This document shows positions 12,169-22,474 of a stretch of DNA of 64,000 nt, piece after piece; position 1 is the stretch's first letter, and each line of letters starts with the position of its first letter. Position numbers and translations under genes: made by a program. The notes below the pieces were generated by a model, which saw only the letters and a list, made by a program, of their open reading frames with translations, did no database searches and was not told the origin of the DNA. The DNA comes from Lucinisca nassula (taxonomy: Eukaryota; Mollusca; Bivalvia; Lucinida; Lucinidae): positions 147,755,162-147,819,161 of the forward strand of contig OY757013.1 of the NCBI GenBank assembly GCA_963580285.1. The letters are read 5' to 3'.

Positions 12169-13247
12169 ACCCGCAGAAAAAGCGACAGACTGTAGTCGGT
12201 TGATTTTCTAATAGTGCCCTTAAATCACCCTGTCATTCTGTCAGTCAGTCTGTCCGTCCGTAACTCGTTTGTGAAAATTGGTGATAGTGACTTAACCGCT
12301 TGGAATATTTAAACAATTTTTGGCATAATGATAGATATCAATGAGATCTAACCAATGAACTTGTGAAATATTACATTCCATTTAGTATAGCCTTGCTGAG
12401 GCGAAAAATGTGAAAATTTTCGAACTGCTTCTCCTCGGAAACCGTTGGGCCGATTGAAGTCAAATTTCATATGGAGCCTCTATGGGATGGGGGAAACCAA
12501 AATTTGCTCATTGGGTCCAGGTCACAGGACCAAAATGGCCGCCAAGCCATATATGGTCTGTCTGTCTGTCCATCCGTAACCTGTTTGTGAAAATTGGTGA
12601 TAGTGACTTAACCGCTTGGAATATTTAAACAATTTTTGGCATACTGATAGATATCAATGAGATCTAACCAATGAACTTGTGAAATATTACATTCCATTTA
12701 GTAAAGCCTCACCGAGGCGAACAATGTGAAAATTTTCGAACTGCTTCTCCTCGGAAACCGTTGGGCCGATTGAAGTCAAATTTCATATGGAGCCTCTATG
12801 GGATGGGGGAAACCAAAATTTGCTCATGGGGTCCAGGTCACATGACCAAGCCAAGCCATATATGGTAAAAACCCTTCAAAAATAGTCTTCTCCAGAACCA
12901 CTGCAGATTTCCACGAAACTTGATAAATAGCATCTGGGACGTAGGCCCATCATAAATTGCTGAAATGGTGACCCTGGGTTGACCTTGACCTTCTTTGTGC
13001 CTAAGTCAAACTTTGACACATATGCTTTTGTATTGAAAAAGTGAGAATGCATTTTATCATGCAAACGCTTCAGAATACAGTACTAAAGTATAAGATATAT
13101 TTTTGCTCCTTACGATAAGGCGCATTTATTGGTGGAACTGTTTTAGGTCCCGGTCACATGACCAAAATGGCCACCATACCCATATATGGTAACATTCATA
13201 AAGCTAAAAGCATCCGGCGGGTCGTGCACTTCAGCTGAAGCACTGGT
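12169..13247 (+). mobile_element. Tandem-repeat element inserted into the 44-bp satellite
   Basis: Interrupts a monomer: the left flank stops after TTGTTATTGCACA and the satellite resumes TTCACAGTAGATCTACC. It contains a direct duplication of about 290 bp (12270-12545 and 12578-12855, sharing AACCGCTTGGAATATTTAAA). Its right part resembles 31690-32050 in the opposite orientation (CGAAACTTG, GGCCCATCATAAATTG), so it belongs to the same broad tandem-monomer superfamily. Confidence 0.65.
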
Positions 13248-13752
13248 TCACAGTAGATCTACCATTCTGCAAAGCATTCCCTAATTGGTATGCACAGTAG
13301 ATCTATCATTCTGCACAGCATACCCTGATTGGTATGCACAGTAGATGTACCATTTTATACAGCTTTCCCTGATTGTTATGCACAGTAGATCTACCATTCT
13401 ACACAGCCTTCCCTGATTGTTATGTACAGTAGATCTACCATTTTACACAACCTTTCCTGTAGATTTACTATTCTACACAACATTCCCAGATTGTTATGCA
13501 CTGTAGATCTATCATTTTACACAGCCATTGCTGACTGTTATGCACAGTCTATCTACCATTCTACACAGCCTTTGCTGATTGTTATGCACAGTAGATCTAC
13601 CATTTTAAACAGTTTTCACAGATTGTTATGCAGACTAGATCTACCATTTTAAACAGTTCCATTGCTATGCACAGTAGCTCTACCATTTTACAGCCTTCCT
13701 GGATTGTTATGCACAGTAGATCTGCTATTTTACACAGCCTTCTCTGATTGTA
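13248..13752 (+). repeat. 44-bp satellite array, right block (about 11 monomers)
   Basis: Continues the same monomer as 9930-12168, with more divergence and one shortened unit near 13455. Confidence 0.9.
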
Positions 13753-13879
13753 CTAGAAGCTGTGACTCAAGTCTTAGGAGCTGTGACTCAATTGATGCTC
13801 GTTAAAATGCAACTCAGATCAGGCTTCCAGATGTGCTAGTTGTGAATGTTCTTGTAATTACCCTTATGTGCCAGGAAGA

Positions 13880-14110
13880 CTACATCTAAAAATGTTGTTT
13901 GATTATCTTGTCTGCTTTATCTTGTTGCAAACTTTTCAAACAAATTTGTGCATACAGTCAAACAGTATGGACCTTGATCAGACTGCTCCTCTAGAGGAGC
14001 AGTCTGATCTGGGTCCATACTGTTTGCAACAATGATTTTTTAAGTTACAACAGACAACAAAGCTGACAACAGTTGGATTTGATTGGCATCTTATGGGCTA
14101 ACTTGTGTAT
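13880..14110 (+). mobile_element. MITE family D with the shared hairpin
   Basis: Hairpin 13959-14027 (CAAACAGTATGGACC ... GGGTCCATACTGTTTG) between TTGTCTGCTTTATCTTGTT and ACAACAGACAACAAAGC. Same layout as 15900, 16200, 24940 and 26990. Confidence 0.55.
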
Positions 14111-14229
14111 TGGAAGAAATCTACAATGTTGATTAAGAGTTTTATATAATGTACATGTATTATCAGAAAACTGCTTCCAAAAAAGGATGTTTGGAAAAAC
14201 ACACATATGTGAGATATTCTTCATCACAC

Positions 14230-14480
14230 TAAAAAATGTTTTTTCATTTCTTTTTGCATTTTGAGCATTGGAGAAATTTTCCTTGTTGTTCTAAACAGAG
14301 ATTATGGGTGCTCATTGAAATCATTTCATTGAGACAGTTTTAACGAAAACCATGATATATGTTTCGGAGCAAAAATAAGGAAAACAATGAATACTCTAGT
14401 TAACCGCACCTATCTCTGTATAAAGTGGGATTTACATGGGTGTTCATTATACAAACTTGTTAATGTGATGAATTGTGTAA
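14230..14480 (+). mobile_element. Degenerate MITE of the GTGGGTACT hairpin family
   Basis: GATTATGGGTGCTCATTGAAA ... TTCATTGAGACAGTTTTAAC is a decayed version of the hairpin at 48535. Flanks share AAATAAGGAAAA and the AAAGTGGG...GTGTTCATT downstream part with 38600 and 41090. Confidence 0.45.
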
Positions 14481-14544
14481 CCTAGTATGCATGTTTTTAT
14501 ATTGTTGACTATGCATTTAGTCTTGAATTTTAATTGTTCAACTA

Positions 14545-14655
14545 CAGTCTAACTTTGATAACCTGAATATTTCTGGGACCATGAAATTCGTTTGAGACAG
14601 AGGCAGTTGGAACTTTTGGGGTTTAATCATAACGCCAAGTCATAATGGGATGAGA
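14545..14655. mobile_element. Fragment of the GGCTCGAAC mariner-like MITE
   Basis: CTACAGTCTAACTTTGATAA ... TGGGACCATGAAATTCGTTT resembles a terminus of the MITE at 14670, truncated. Confidence 0.4.
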
Positions 14656-14669
14656 TAGCGAATGGTATA

Positions 14670-15039
14670 CAGTAGAATGTCGATGGCTCAAACACCGATG
14701 GCTCGTTTACCATGGCTGAGTCGAACCCGTTCTTGAGTTCCTAGGGAATTTCTGTACATAAGATATAGGGAGAGTAAAAACTAGGATATTTTCGTCTTTT
14801 ATCTTGCAGATGTATGCTGTGTGTACTCATTAGAATCGCCTCATCGAGGCGAGAATCGCCTCATCGAGGCGATTCTAATGAGTACACACAGCATACATTT
14901 TTCATTATAGAACACAGAAAAAGATATCCTAAAGTATGTCGTTATGCCTCCTGGCATTAGCCCTCAGTGGCTCGAACTATCCCTGTCTCGAACAGATTTT
15001 CATGGTCCCAAAGGTGTTCGAGCCATTGAAGTTTGACTG
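14670..15039 (+). mobile_element. TA-flanked MITE (mariner-like) with GATGGCTCGAAC ends
   Basis: The left end CAGTAGAATGTCGATGGCTC and right end GAGCCATTGAAGTTTGACTG are inverted, and TA lies on both sides (14668-14669, 15040-15041). The centre is a strong palindrome built on TACTCATTAGAATCGCCTC / GAGGCGATTCTAATGAGTA. The TA duplication and CAGT start suggest Tc1/mariner mobilisation (inference). Confidence 0.7.
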
Positions 15040-15059
15040 TATATATTTTTTATTTTCTT

Positions 15060-15249
15060 TAAGTAAAGATATGTTATGTGTACGCATTAGAATCTCATCA
15101 TTGAGGTGATTCTAATGAGTACACACAATATAGCTTTTCAAGATAAATTATCTAAATAAATGGATATCTAGACTTAAGGACTCCAGAACAATTTGAATTA
15201 ACCATAGTAAATGAGCCATCCGTGTTCGAGTTATCAAAGTTTCACTGTT
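15060..15249 (+). mobile_element. Truncated copy of the same MITE
   Basis: Retains the central TACGCATTAGAATC...GATTCTAATGAGTAC palindrome and a right half ending in TCGAGTTATCAAAGTTTCACTG; the left half is lost. Confidence 0.55.
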
Positions 15250-15598
15250 CAGTTCAACTGCGATGGCTCGAACGCCGATGGCTCGTTTACCATGGATGTG
15301 TCGAACCCATTCTTGAGCCCCTAAGGCAATCCTCAACATTAGAAATAGTGGGGGATAATTAAGGAGACTTTAGTCTTTTATCTTGCAAATGTATGCTGTG
15401 TGTACTCATTAGAATCGCCTCGATGAGGCGATTCTAATGAGTACACACAGCATACAATTTTCATTATAGAACACAGAAAAAGATGTCCTTAAGTATGTCG
15501 CTATGCCTCCTGGCATTAGCCCTCAGTGGCTCGAACTACCCCTGTCTCGAACAGATTTTCATGTTCCCAAAGGTGTTCGAGCCATTGAAGTTTGACTG
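15250..15598 (+). mobile_element. Third GGCTCGAAC MITE copy
   Basis: CAGTTCAACTGCGATGGCTC to GAGCCATTGAAGTTTGACTG. The central palindrome (about 15392-15452) has shorter arms than the copy at 14670, which repeats the GAGAATCGCCTCATC unit. Confidence 0.7.
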
Positions 15599-15899
15599 TA
15601 TATTGATTCTAGTCATTGTATCCTGAAACAGAAAAATTCAGAATGGGACTTAATTCATGTTCCTTTGTTCGAGACTCAAAATAGGGCCAGTTCCCGCAAA
15701 TTGGTTGTTCCCACAGATGGGCTAGAAATTACCTTACTGATCACACAAATCTGGTTGATTATGTAGAACAATGCTTGATTCTAAAATTCCCACAACAAGC
15801 TATTTTACTAGTCAAAAAAGTAGTACAAGCTTTCTTTCAGCTCTTGCTGATTTGCCCACAGATTTTGTGAAAGATCAGTGCTCTGTACTGGTTATCCAC

Positions 15900-16145
15900 T
15901 TAACCTATAAGATGTCTGTGTTGTCGTCTGCTTGTAACTGTAATAGTCTTTGTTTTTTTGCAAACAGTGTGGACCAAGATCAGACTGCTCCTCTAGGAGC
16001 AGTCTGATCTGGGTCTACACTGTTTGAATGTATGCAAAAATATGTTTGAATTGTTTGCAAGAATACGCAGCAGTGACAAAAATAGACAACACTTTAAGAT
16101 GCAGTTTTTCATTGCATGTTAAGGGTTAAAGTATAAGCCTGCCCA
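15900..16145 (+). mobile_element. MITE family D with hairpin 15960-16027
   Basis: GTCGTCTGCTTGTAACTG on the left and ACAACACTTTAAGATGCAG on the right flank the shared hairpin; it ends AAGGGTTAA. Confidence 0.6.
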
Positions 16146-16194
16146 GGATGTTTGGTTATGTAAACGGACCAGCTTGACATGGCCTAAATAGTGT

Positions 16195-16460
16195 TGACAG
16201 GGCCTTTAAACTTAACCTATAAAATGCCAATCACTACATTTGCCGTCTGCTTTATAGTCTGCTGGATTCTTTAAAAGTCATTTTTGCAAACGGTGTGGCC
16301 CCAAATTAGACTGCTCCTCCAGGAGCAGTCTGATTTGGGTCCACGCTGTTTGCCTGTATGCAAAATATTTATTAAAACCTTTGCAAAAAAATTCAGCAGA
16401 CGACATAAGCAGACAACATTTTCAGATGTAGTTTTTCTCGGCATCTTAAGGGTTAAAAGC
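16195..16460 (+). mobile_element. MITE family D with hairpin 16286-16353
   Basis: Begins ACAGGGCCTTTAAACTTAACC and ends AAGGGTTAA; the centre is GCAAACGGTGTGGCCCC paired with GGGTCCACGCTGTTTGC. Confidence 0.6.
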
Positions 16461-16814
16461 AGACATCTTGATGCCGCTCATTTGTGTATAGAAAAAAAAA
16501 GTTACCACATCTTTTAAATACATGTCTCTTGCCTATGTGATTTTTGACACAGATTTATCTAGTCACAGTTTTGATACAAATTCCTTTTGTTTTAGATTTA
16601 GTGTTTTTGTAATACATCAAAGATGTTTTATAATTATTGTTTTGATATTTTTACAGAGAATTTGAGATCAGATTTGTATTAAATTTGTTGAGTTATAAAC
16701 TTAAGAAAAGTTCCAAATACATTTCTTGAAGACAAAACTTTGTCTCTTTATATATCACCTGTGAAGATTTTCTGTGATGTTAATGTCCAAAATCAAAGAA
16801 AATTTTACACCAAA

Positions 16815-16931
16815 ACCTTCTCATAGCACAGTTTTGGATATAACACAGTTTACAGATGGATCCAAAACTGTATAGCTTGTATTGAAAAATGACCATAAAT
16901 GTTCATTTATTTATATAATCTATACATTTTT
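16815..16931. mobile_element. Left half of a TTATATCCAAAA-type MITE interrupted by a tandem-monomer element
   Basis: GGATATAACACAGTTTACAG and TATAATCTATACATTTTT match parts of the family seen at 32138 and 39938. The next base starts an AGCTCACC element. Confidence 0.45.
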
Positions 16932-18892
16932 AGCTCACCTGTCACGTAGTGACAAGGTGAGCTTTTGGGATCACTTTTTGTCCGTCTGTCGTGCGTGCGT
17001 GCATCCGTCCGTCCGTAAACTTTTTCTTCAAACGACATCTCCTCCTAAACCACTGATCAGATTTTGACCAAACTTCACAGGACTGATCCTTAGGTGGTCC
17101 CCTTTCAAAGTTGTTCAAATGGTTCCGGTCCGTTGCACATATAGGTCACAGGAGCCAAAAATAGATTTTTTTTTCATTGAAATCTTAAAAAATCTTCTTC
17201 TCTGAAACCGCAAGGCCCAGGACATTGATATTTGGTACGAACATCCGGTGGACCCCTACCAAGATTGTTCAAATTATTGTGCTGGGGCCGAAAATGCCCC
17301 CGCACCGGGGCCCTTTGGTTTTACATGGGCTTATATTGGGGAAATATTTAAAAATCTTCTTCTCTGAAACCCCAAGGCCCAGGTCTTTGATATTTGGTAT
17401 GAAGCTTCATCTAGTGGACCCTTACCAAGATTGTTCAAATTATTGTGCTGGGGCCGAAAATGCCCCCGCACCGGGGCCCTTTGGTTTTACATGGGCTTAT
17501 ATAGGGAAAATCCTTAAAAATCTTCTCTGAAACCGCAAGGCCCAGGTCTTTGATAATTGGTATGAAGCTTCATCTAGTGGACCCCTACCAAGATTGTTCA
17601 AATTATAGTGCTGGAGCTAAAAATGTCCCCGCACCGGGGCCCTTTGGTTTTACATGGGCTTATATAGGGAAAATCCTTAAAAATCTTCTTCTCTGAAACC
17701 GCAAGGCCCAGGTCTTTGATAATTGGTATGAAGCTTCATCTAGTGGACCCCTACCAAGATTTTTCAAATTATAGTGCTTGGCAAAAAATTCCCCAGCCCC
17801 AGGGCCCTTTGGTTTTACATAGGCTTATATAAGGGAAATCTTTAAAAATCTTCTTTTCTGAAACTGCAAGGCCCAGGTCTTTTATATTTGATATGAAGCT
17901 TCATCTAGTGGACCCCTACCAAGATTGTTCAAATTATAGTGCTGGGGCCAAAAATGCCCCCGCTCCGGGGCCCCTTTTGTTTTACATGGGCTTATATAGG
18001 GAAAATCTTCAAAAATCTTCTTCTCTGAAACTGCAAGACCCAGGTCTTTGCTATTTGGTATGAAACTTCATCTAGTGGACCCCTACCAAGATTGTTCAAA
18101 TTATAGTGCTTGGGCCAAAAATGCCTCCGCCCCAGGGCCCTTTGGTTTTACATAGGCTCATATAGGGAAAATCTTTAAAAATCTTCTTTTCTGAAACTGC
18201 TAGGCCCAGGTCTTTGATATTTGATATGAAGCTTCATCTTGTGGACCTCTACTTAGATTGTTCAAATTATAGCCCTAGGGCCAAAAATGCCCCGCTCCGG
18301 GGCCCTTTAGTTTAACATAGACTTATATAGGGAAAATCTTGAAAAATCTTCTTCTCTGAAACCACAAGGCTTAGGTCTTTGATATTTGTTATGAAGTTTC
18401 AGCTAGTGGACCTCTACCAAGATTGTTCAAATTATAGCCCTGAGACCAAAAATGCCCCTGCCATGTGGCCCTTTGGTTTTACATTGACTTATATAGGGAA
18501 AATCTTTAAAAATCTTCTTCTCTGAAACCACAAGGCTTAGGTCTTAGATATTTGTTATGAAGCTTCAGCTAGAAGACCTCTACCAAGATTGTTCAAATTA
18601 TTGGCCTGGGGCCAAAAATGCCCCCGCTCCGGGGCCCTTTGGTTTTACATAGACTTATTTAGGGAAAATCTTGTTTTACATAGACTTCTTTATGCAGGGT
18701 AAACCTTTAAAATCTACTTCTCTGAAACCACAAAGCCCAGGTCTTTCATATTCGATATGAAGCTTCATCGTGTGGACCTCTACCAACATTGTTCAAATTA
18801 TAGCCCTGGGGCCAAAATTGACCCCGCCTGGGGCCCACTTATTATACATTGGATCAGGTGAGCGAACCAGGGCCCTCTGGGCCCTCTTGTTG
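16932..18892 (+). mobile_element. Pearl/Helentron-like tandem-monomer element, second copy
   Basis: Same ends as the element at 3820: the AGCTCACCTGTCACGTAGTG hairpin at the left, and AGGTGAGCGAACCAGGGCCC then CCTCTTGTT at the right. About ten monomers of roughly 165 bp. Monomers are a GCACCGGGGCCCTTTGG-type variant, distinct from those at 3820-6235. Confidence 0.72.
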
Positions 18893-19039
18893 TTTGGATA
18901 TTACACATTTTTTTTTAACTAAAATGGTTTCTGCTTTGGACTCCAAATGATAGTGTTATATGACAGTTGTATTTGTATATGCATAAATAACCAGTTATAT
19001 AGACACATCCAAAGTCTACGTCACACAAGGTCAAAGGTC

Positions 19040-19495
19040 ATTAGCCTCGTTTTATCTGGTGGGCAAAAAAACTTCCGGTTCCATACTCTACCATTGATGT
19101 AGCAAGAATTATTTTCTGTAATAACTATTGTTAAATCGTCTTTCTATCCAAACTGTTTGCCACAAACCATTTTTGACACAAGAATGCTTCTTTTTCGTAT
19201 AAAATTTGATAGAAAATATACATGCTTTAATCTTTTTTCCATTCGTTAAATAAAGCGCATCGACTACGTTTTGGCATGATTGTGGGTAGTTTTATAACGC
19301 TTTTTAGGCAACAAAATGTGTGATAAAATGTCAGAAGAGACTGGTTCTATATCATTTATTACTTCAAAAACACAAACTGACAAGGATCAGTTAATTTTGT
19401 GGAGAAGAAATGAGTTTAATTACACGATAAATATTCGAAATTCTCATTGACACTGTACGGCAACAGTCATGTTTTGCCAACCAGATAAAAGAGTA
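19040..19495. mobile_element. Possible TIR element with TTTTATCTGGTKGGCAAAA ends
   Basis: CGTTTTATCTGGTGGGCAAAA near 19050 is inverted as TTTTGCCAACCAGATAAAAG near 19475. No ORF in between and TSD not resolved. Confidence 0.45.
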
Positions 19496-19619
19496 CATCT
19501 ACAGGGGAGGTAATTGGCGCATGCGCAGTGATATGTAAACAAGGTCACGTGTCAAAACATTGGATTCGTCTATAAAGGAAAGCAATTGAGCCTTGTCATG
19601 AGATAAAAAAAGAAAGCAC

Positions 19620-19799
19620 AGACAGTGCTAATGGCCTGATTTTTTCCGAGTAAAGGCTGAGAAAATGGCCCTGAACTAAAATGGCCCTGAACTACATCTT
19701 TAGACGGTTTGTTGAACCCTTAACTTCTTGTCTTTTAACCTAGTAGTGCAGACCCTGCTCAGATGGTTCTGGTTTTGATAGCCTCCAGGTCAGCAGCCT
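19620..19799. other. No clear feature
   Basis: Contains a short direct repeat of ATGGCCCTGAACTA near 19663 and 19681; nothing else recognised. Confidence 0.4.
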
Positions 19800-19990
19800 C
19801 CTTTCGTGGATATTTGTCATGAAATCTTTAATACAGTTCTGATTCAAGAAGGGCAGTTGTCAGTTTCTGATGACAGAATGTCCACTGTACTTACATATAA
19901 GCCTGCTCGGGAAAGGTGTTGTTAGGTCATCTGACATGCTCAACATAACCTAACTGGGCCGTTAAAACTCCAAAACAAAACCTTTAAGGA
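19800..19990 (+). mobile_element. Fragment of tRNA-headed SINE family 2 (body and tail)
   Basis: Shares GATTCAAGAAGGGCAGTTGT, then GCCTGCTCGGGAAAGG and ACTGGGCCGTTAAAACTCC, with 21182-21490 and 36541-36815. Confidence 0.5.
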
Positions 19991-20046
19991 GAAAAGATGT
20001 ATCTTCAGCAGAGCCAACACTTTCAAAGATATTTTTCTTTCCTATC

Positions 20047-20206
20047 TTTTACCCTTATCCTTCTGAACAAATTAGATTAACTGCACCCATTTGGGACTAG
20101 CCACCAACCAAATTACTTGATATATTGTATTTGTACAATTTTACACAGTGTAGATCCTGATCAGATGGCTTCTTCAGAAGTGATCTCATCGGCGGGATAA
20201 GGGTTA
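20047..20206 (+). mobile_element. MITE family A copy
   Basis: Ends CCCTTATCCTTCTGAA and GGGATAAGGG-TTAA. The internal hairpin is degenerate (GTGTAGATCCTGATCAGATG). ATCAACC- and TTACTTGAT-type internal blocks match the family. Confidence 0.6.
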
Positions 20207-20361
20207 ATAAAATTCGCTCCACAGAAGCAAATTCTTCCCTTTAAGATAAGACCCCTTTTCTAGAAGGGTTTAGTTAATAGGAGCGGATATGAATTTCTAA
20301 AAATCATCTCCCTGGTAAAACACTGTGAAAAATAGAACCAACATGTCCATTCCCTTAAACC

Positions 20362-20735
20362 TTTGTCCTGCTGAATAAATTAAGTAGCCACCATTTCTGA
20401 CTTTCAACCAGTCAGATTATTTAAAATTATTTATTTCTTCAAATTCACAAACTGAACATTCTAACAGTGTAGATACTGATCAGGGGCCAGTTGTTCAAAA
20501 CTATGGATGTCGTAAGTTAACATATAGTTAAAACTTTGATCATTAAATATGGCAAATATGCTAATATTTTTGCTCACATTTTTTCAGCAAGCATACCAAA
20601 ATTTTAAATATTAAACTCACTAGAACAGTTAACAATATGGCTCATAACGAGCTCATTAAGTTAACGATGCTTTGAACAACTGGGCCTAGTCTACATCGTT
20701 TGCAAAAGGTGTATATACTGGTTCAGCAGAAAAGG
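20362..20735 (+). mobile_element. MITE family A copy carrying a nested family G MITE
   Basis: Left CCTTTGTCCTGCTGAATAAA and right TTCAGCAGAAAAGGGGTAA. The hairpin is interrupted after GTAGATACTGATCA by the family G element at 20484-20693, then resumes GTCTACATCGTTTGC. Confidence 0.6.
20484..20693 (+). mobile_element. Family G MITE nested in family A
   Basis: GGGGCCAGTTGTTCAAAACT to GCTTTGAACAACTGGGCC; its own central hairpin arm is partly deleted. Confidence 0.6.
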
Positions 20736-20972
20736 GGTAATATGAAAGGATACATCAGGAACATTTTGCGGCCCTTTTACATGTTAGGGAGACCACTGAA
20801 ATCAGAAAGCAGCTTTCTTGACTTTAACATCTTTCTCAAACTGGGGCAACTCTTAAGGAAAGAGTTTTTAGGCACATTTTTAGGCATGGGCTACTCTAAA
20901 AGGAATTTGGTACAGAGAAGAGTTCTGACAGGACAGAAATCATTCCCACTGGGCTTCTATTCTTGCCTTTAA

Positions 20973-21177
20973 CCCATTTAGTACTTGAAACCCCTAAATG
21001 GGTACTTGGCAAACAGTGCAGGCCCAGATCAGACGCCGCGTGATCAGGGCCTCCACTGTTTGCTAAAAGTTCATTCATTTTCCAGATAAGTTTTGATGAA
21101 AACACAACCTGACACCCCCACATTTTGAAATGGTCTGCTATATATAAGGAGCAAGATTCCATTTGGTACAAAAAGGG
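20973..21177 (+). mobile_element. MITE family B, TTAA on both sides
   Basis: TTAA (20969-20972), then CCCATTTAGTACTTGAAACC, and at the right GGTACAAAAAGGG followed by TTAA (21178-21181). Contains the shared hairpin in its CCGCGTGATCAGGGCC form (21008-21063). Confidence 0.72.
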
Positions 21178-21181
21178 TTAA

Positions 21182-21490
21182 GAGTAGCCCCCATTTAGCC
21201 TGCCTTGGTAGCTGGGACAGATTCACACCTGACATGTGATCACGAGATCTTGGGCTGAATACCTGCAATGTCGGCATCATTCCTTCATGGTGATTGATCA
21301 TTAAATCTTTTCTGTGGTCATTTTCTCCTCTCCCTTTCATAGATTCAAGAAGGGCAGTTGTCAGTTTCTGGCAAAATAATATTAAGCGCTTACCAGGAAA
21401 GCCCAGGAAAGTATGATCAGATTAACTGACTGGCTTGATATGACCTAAATAGTGTTGACTGGGCTGTTTAACCCCAAGCGCCAACAAAGA
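21182..21490 (+). mobile_element. tRNA-headed SINE, family 2
   Basis: Degenerate tRNA head (CCTTGGTAGCTGGGACAG ... GATCTTGGGCTGAATACC), body GATTCAAGAAGGGCAGTTGT, tail GTGTTGACTGGGCTGTTTAA. Box A and box B positions are recognisable but mutated. Confidence 0.6.
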
Positions 21491-21654
21491 GAGGGGAATA
21501 TTTCAATCTCAGTTATTTCCCTTGAAAGTGTGCCTGTTAATCAGAATAATTAATCCTTAAAGAAGTAAGCACAAAAGTAACAGATGATTTTTTTTTTTTA
21601 AATTCAGGGTTAATATTTCATATAAACTGAATGCCTAATATTTACTGAACATTA

Positions 21655-21945
21655 TTAATTGACTACCATGTATTGATGATCGGAGGTCATCCGTATTAAC
21701 ACCAGGTCAACCAATATTAACTGAGGTCAAGTGAGGTCAAAAAATCAATATTCATGATTTTTTAATTGTGTCAATTAATAAAATTGTCATTGATCAAGTA
21801 ATTTCGCATTGACCCAGTTACAGGTCCTCGGTCAGCTGCATTAGCCCTCTGCCTTCGGCCTCGGGCCAATACAGCAGACCTCGGACCTGAACCTAGGCCA
21901 ATACGAAATTGCTTGATTAATAACATTATAATAATAACATACAGT
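21655..21945 (+). repeat. Single arm of the foldback element seen at 61113
   Basis: Contains GGAGGTCATCCGTATTAACA, AGGTCAACCAATATTAACTG, the GCCTTCGGCC palindrome and CTTGATTAATAACATTATAA, in the same order as the right arm at 61395-61672. Confidence 0.6.
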
Positions 21946-22258
21946 AAAAATTTCTATATTCAAACCTTGGGACTTGAGACCACTTTTGAACAGTTCCAAA
22001 GGTTGTCTTTTGCTAGTAAGAGAACACTGGGTTTAGAAAACAAAGAAAGAATAGCTGAGTTTTCTAAATGTATATGTACTTCTAAATGCAGAAGTAGTCA
22101 CCTGCTTCAATTTTACTTAGCTTTTTAAGGATGAAAGGTCTGTTATCCTTTGTGTTATCATGCCATAGCAGGTGCCACTGATAATAAGTAAAAAGATAAA
22201 CAACAATGGTCATATTAAAATTCAATAAATTGGTAGTGCTCTTCTAACTTTGAATGAT

Positions 22259-22474
22259 ATGGAATTTCACAAATTATTTTATGCTGTGTATATTTTGAGT
22301 ACCAGTTTTGGTATACTTGAAGGCAGGATTTCTGAAAGAGAGTTGCAGAGTTATTCAAAGAACTGTCAAGACAAAACTTGTAATTATGCAATAAGCATTG
22401 TTGAGGCTGCTCAGAACATTGCAGAGCAACAAACATTGACCCCTGATTTGAAAAGTGAAATTATGAAGTTAAAG
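22259..22474 (+). CDS. FReD exon 1: signal peptide and first coiled-coil segment
   Basis: Encodes residues 1-72 and ends in phase 0 at AAAG|GTAAAT. I chose the ATG at 22259 because it places [18 protein letters not shown] at the N-terminus, a good signal peptide. The frame stays open a few codons upstream but without another ATG. The CxxxxC pair (C36, C41) just before the coiled coil is a plausible inter-chain disulfide site. Confidence 0.82.

Noticed and set aside
9930..13752. CRISPR-like regular array
   Set aside because: Monomers are contiguous repeats with no unique spacers, and the context is a eukaryotic genome.
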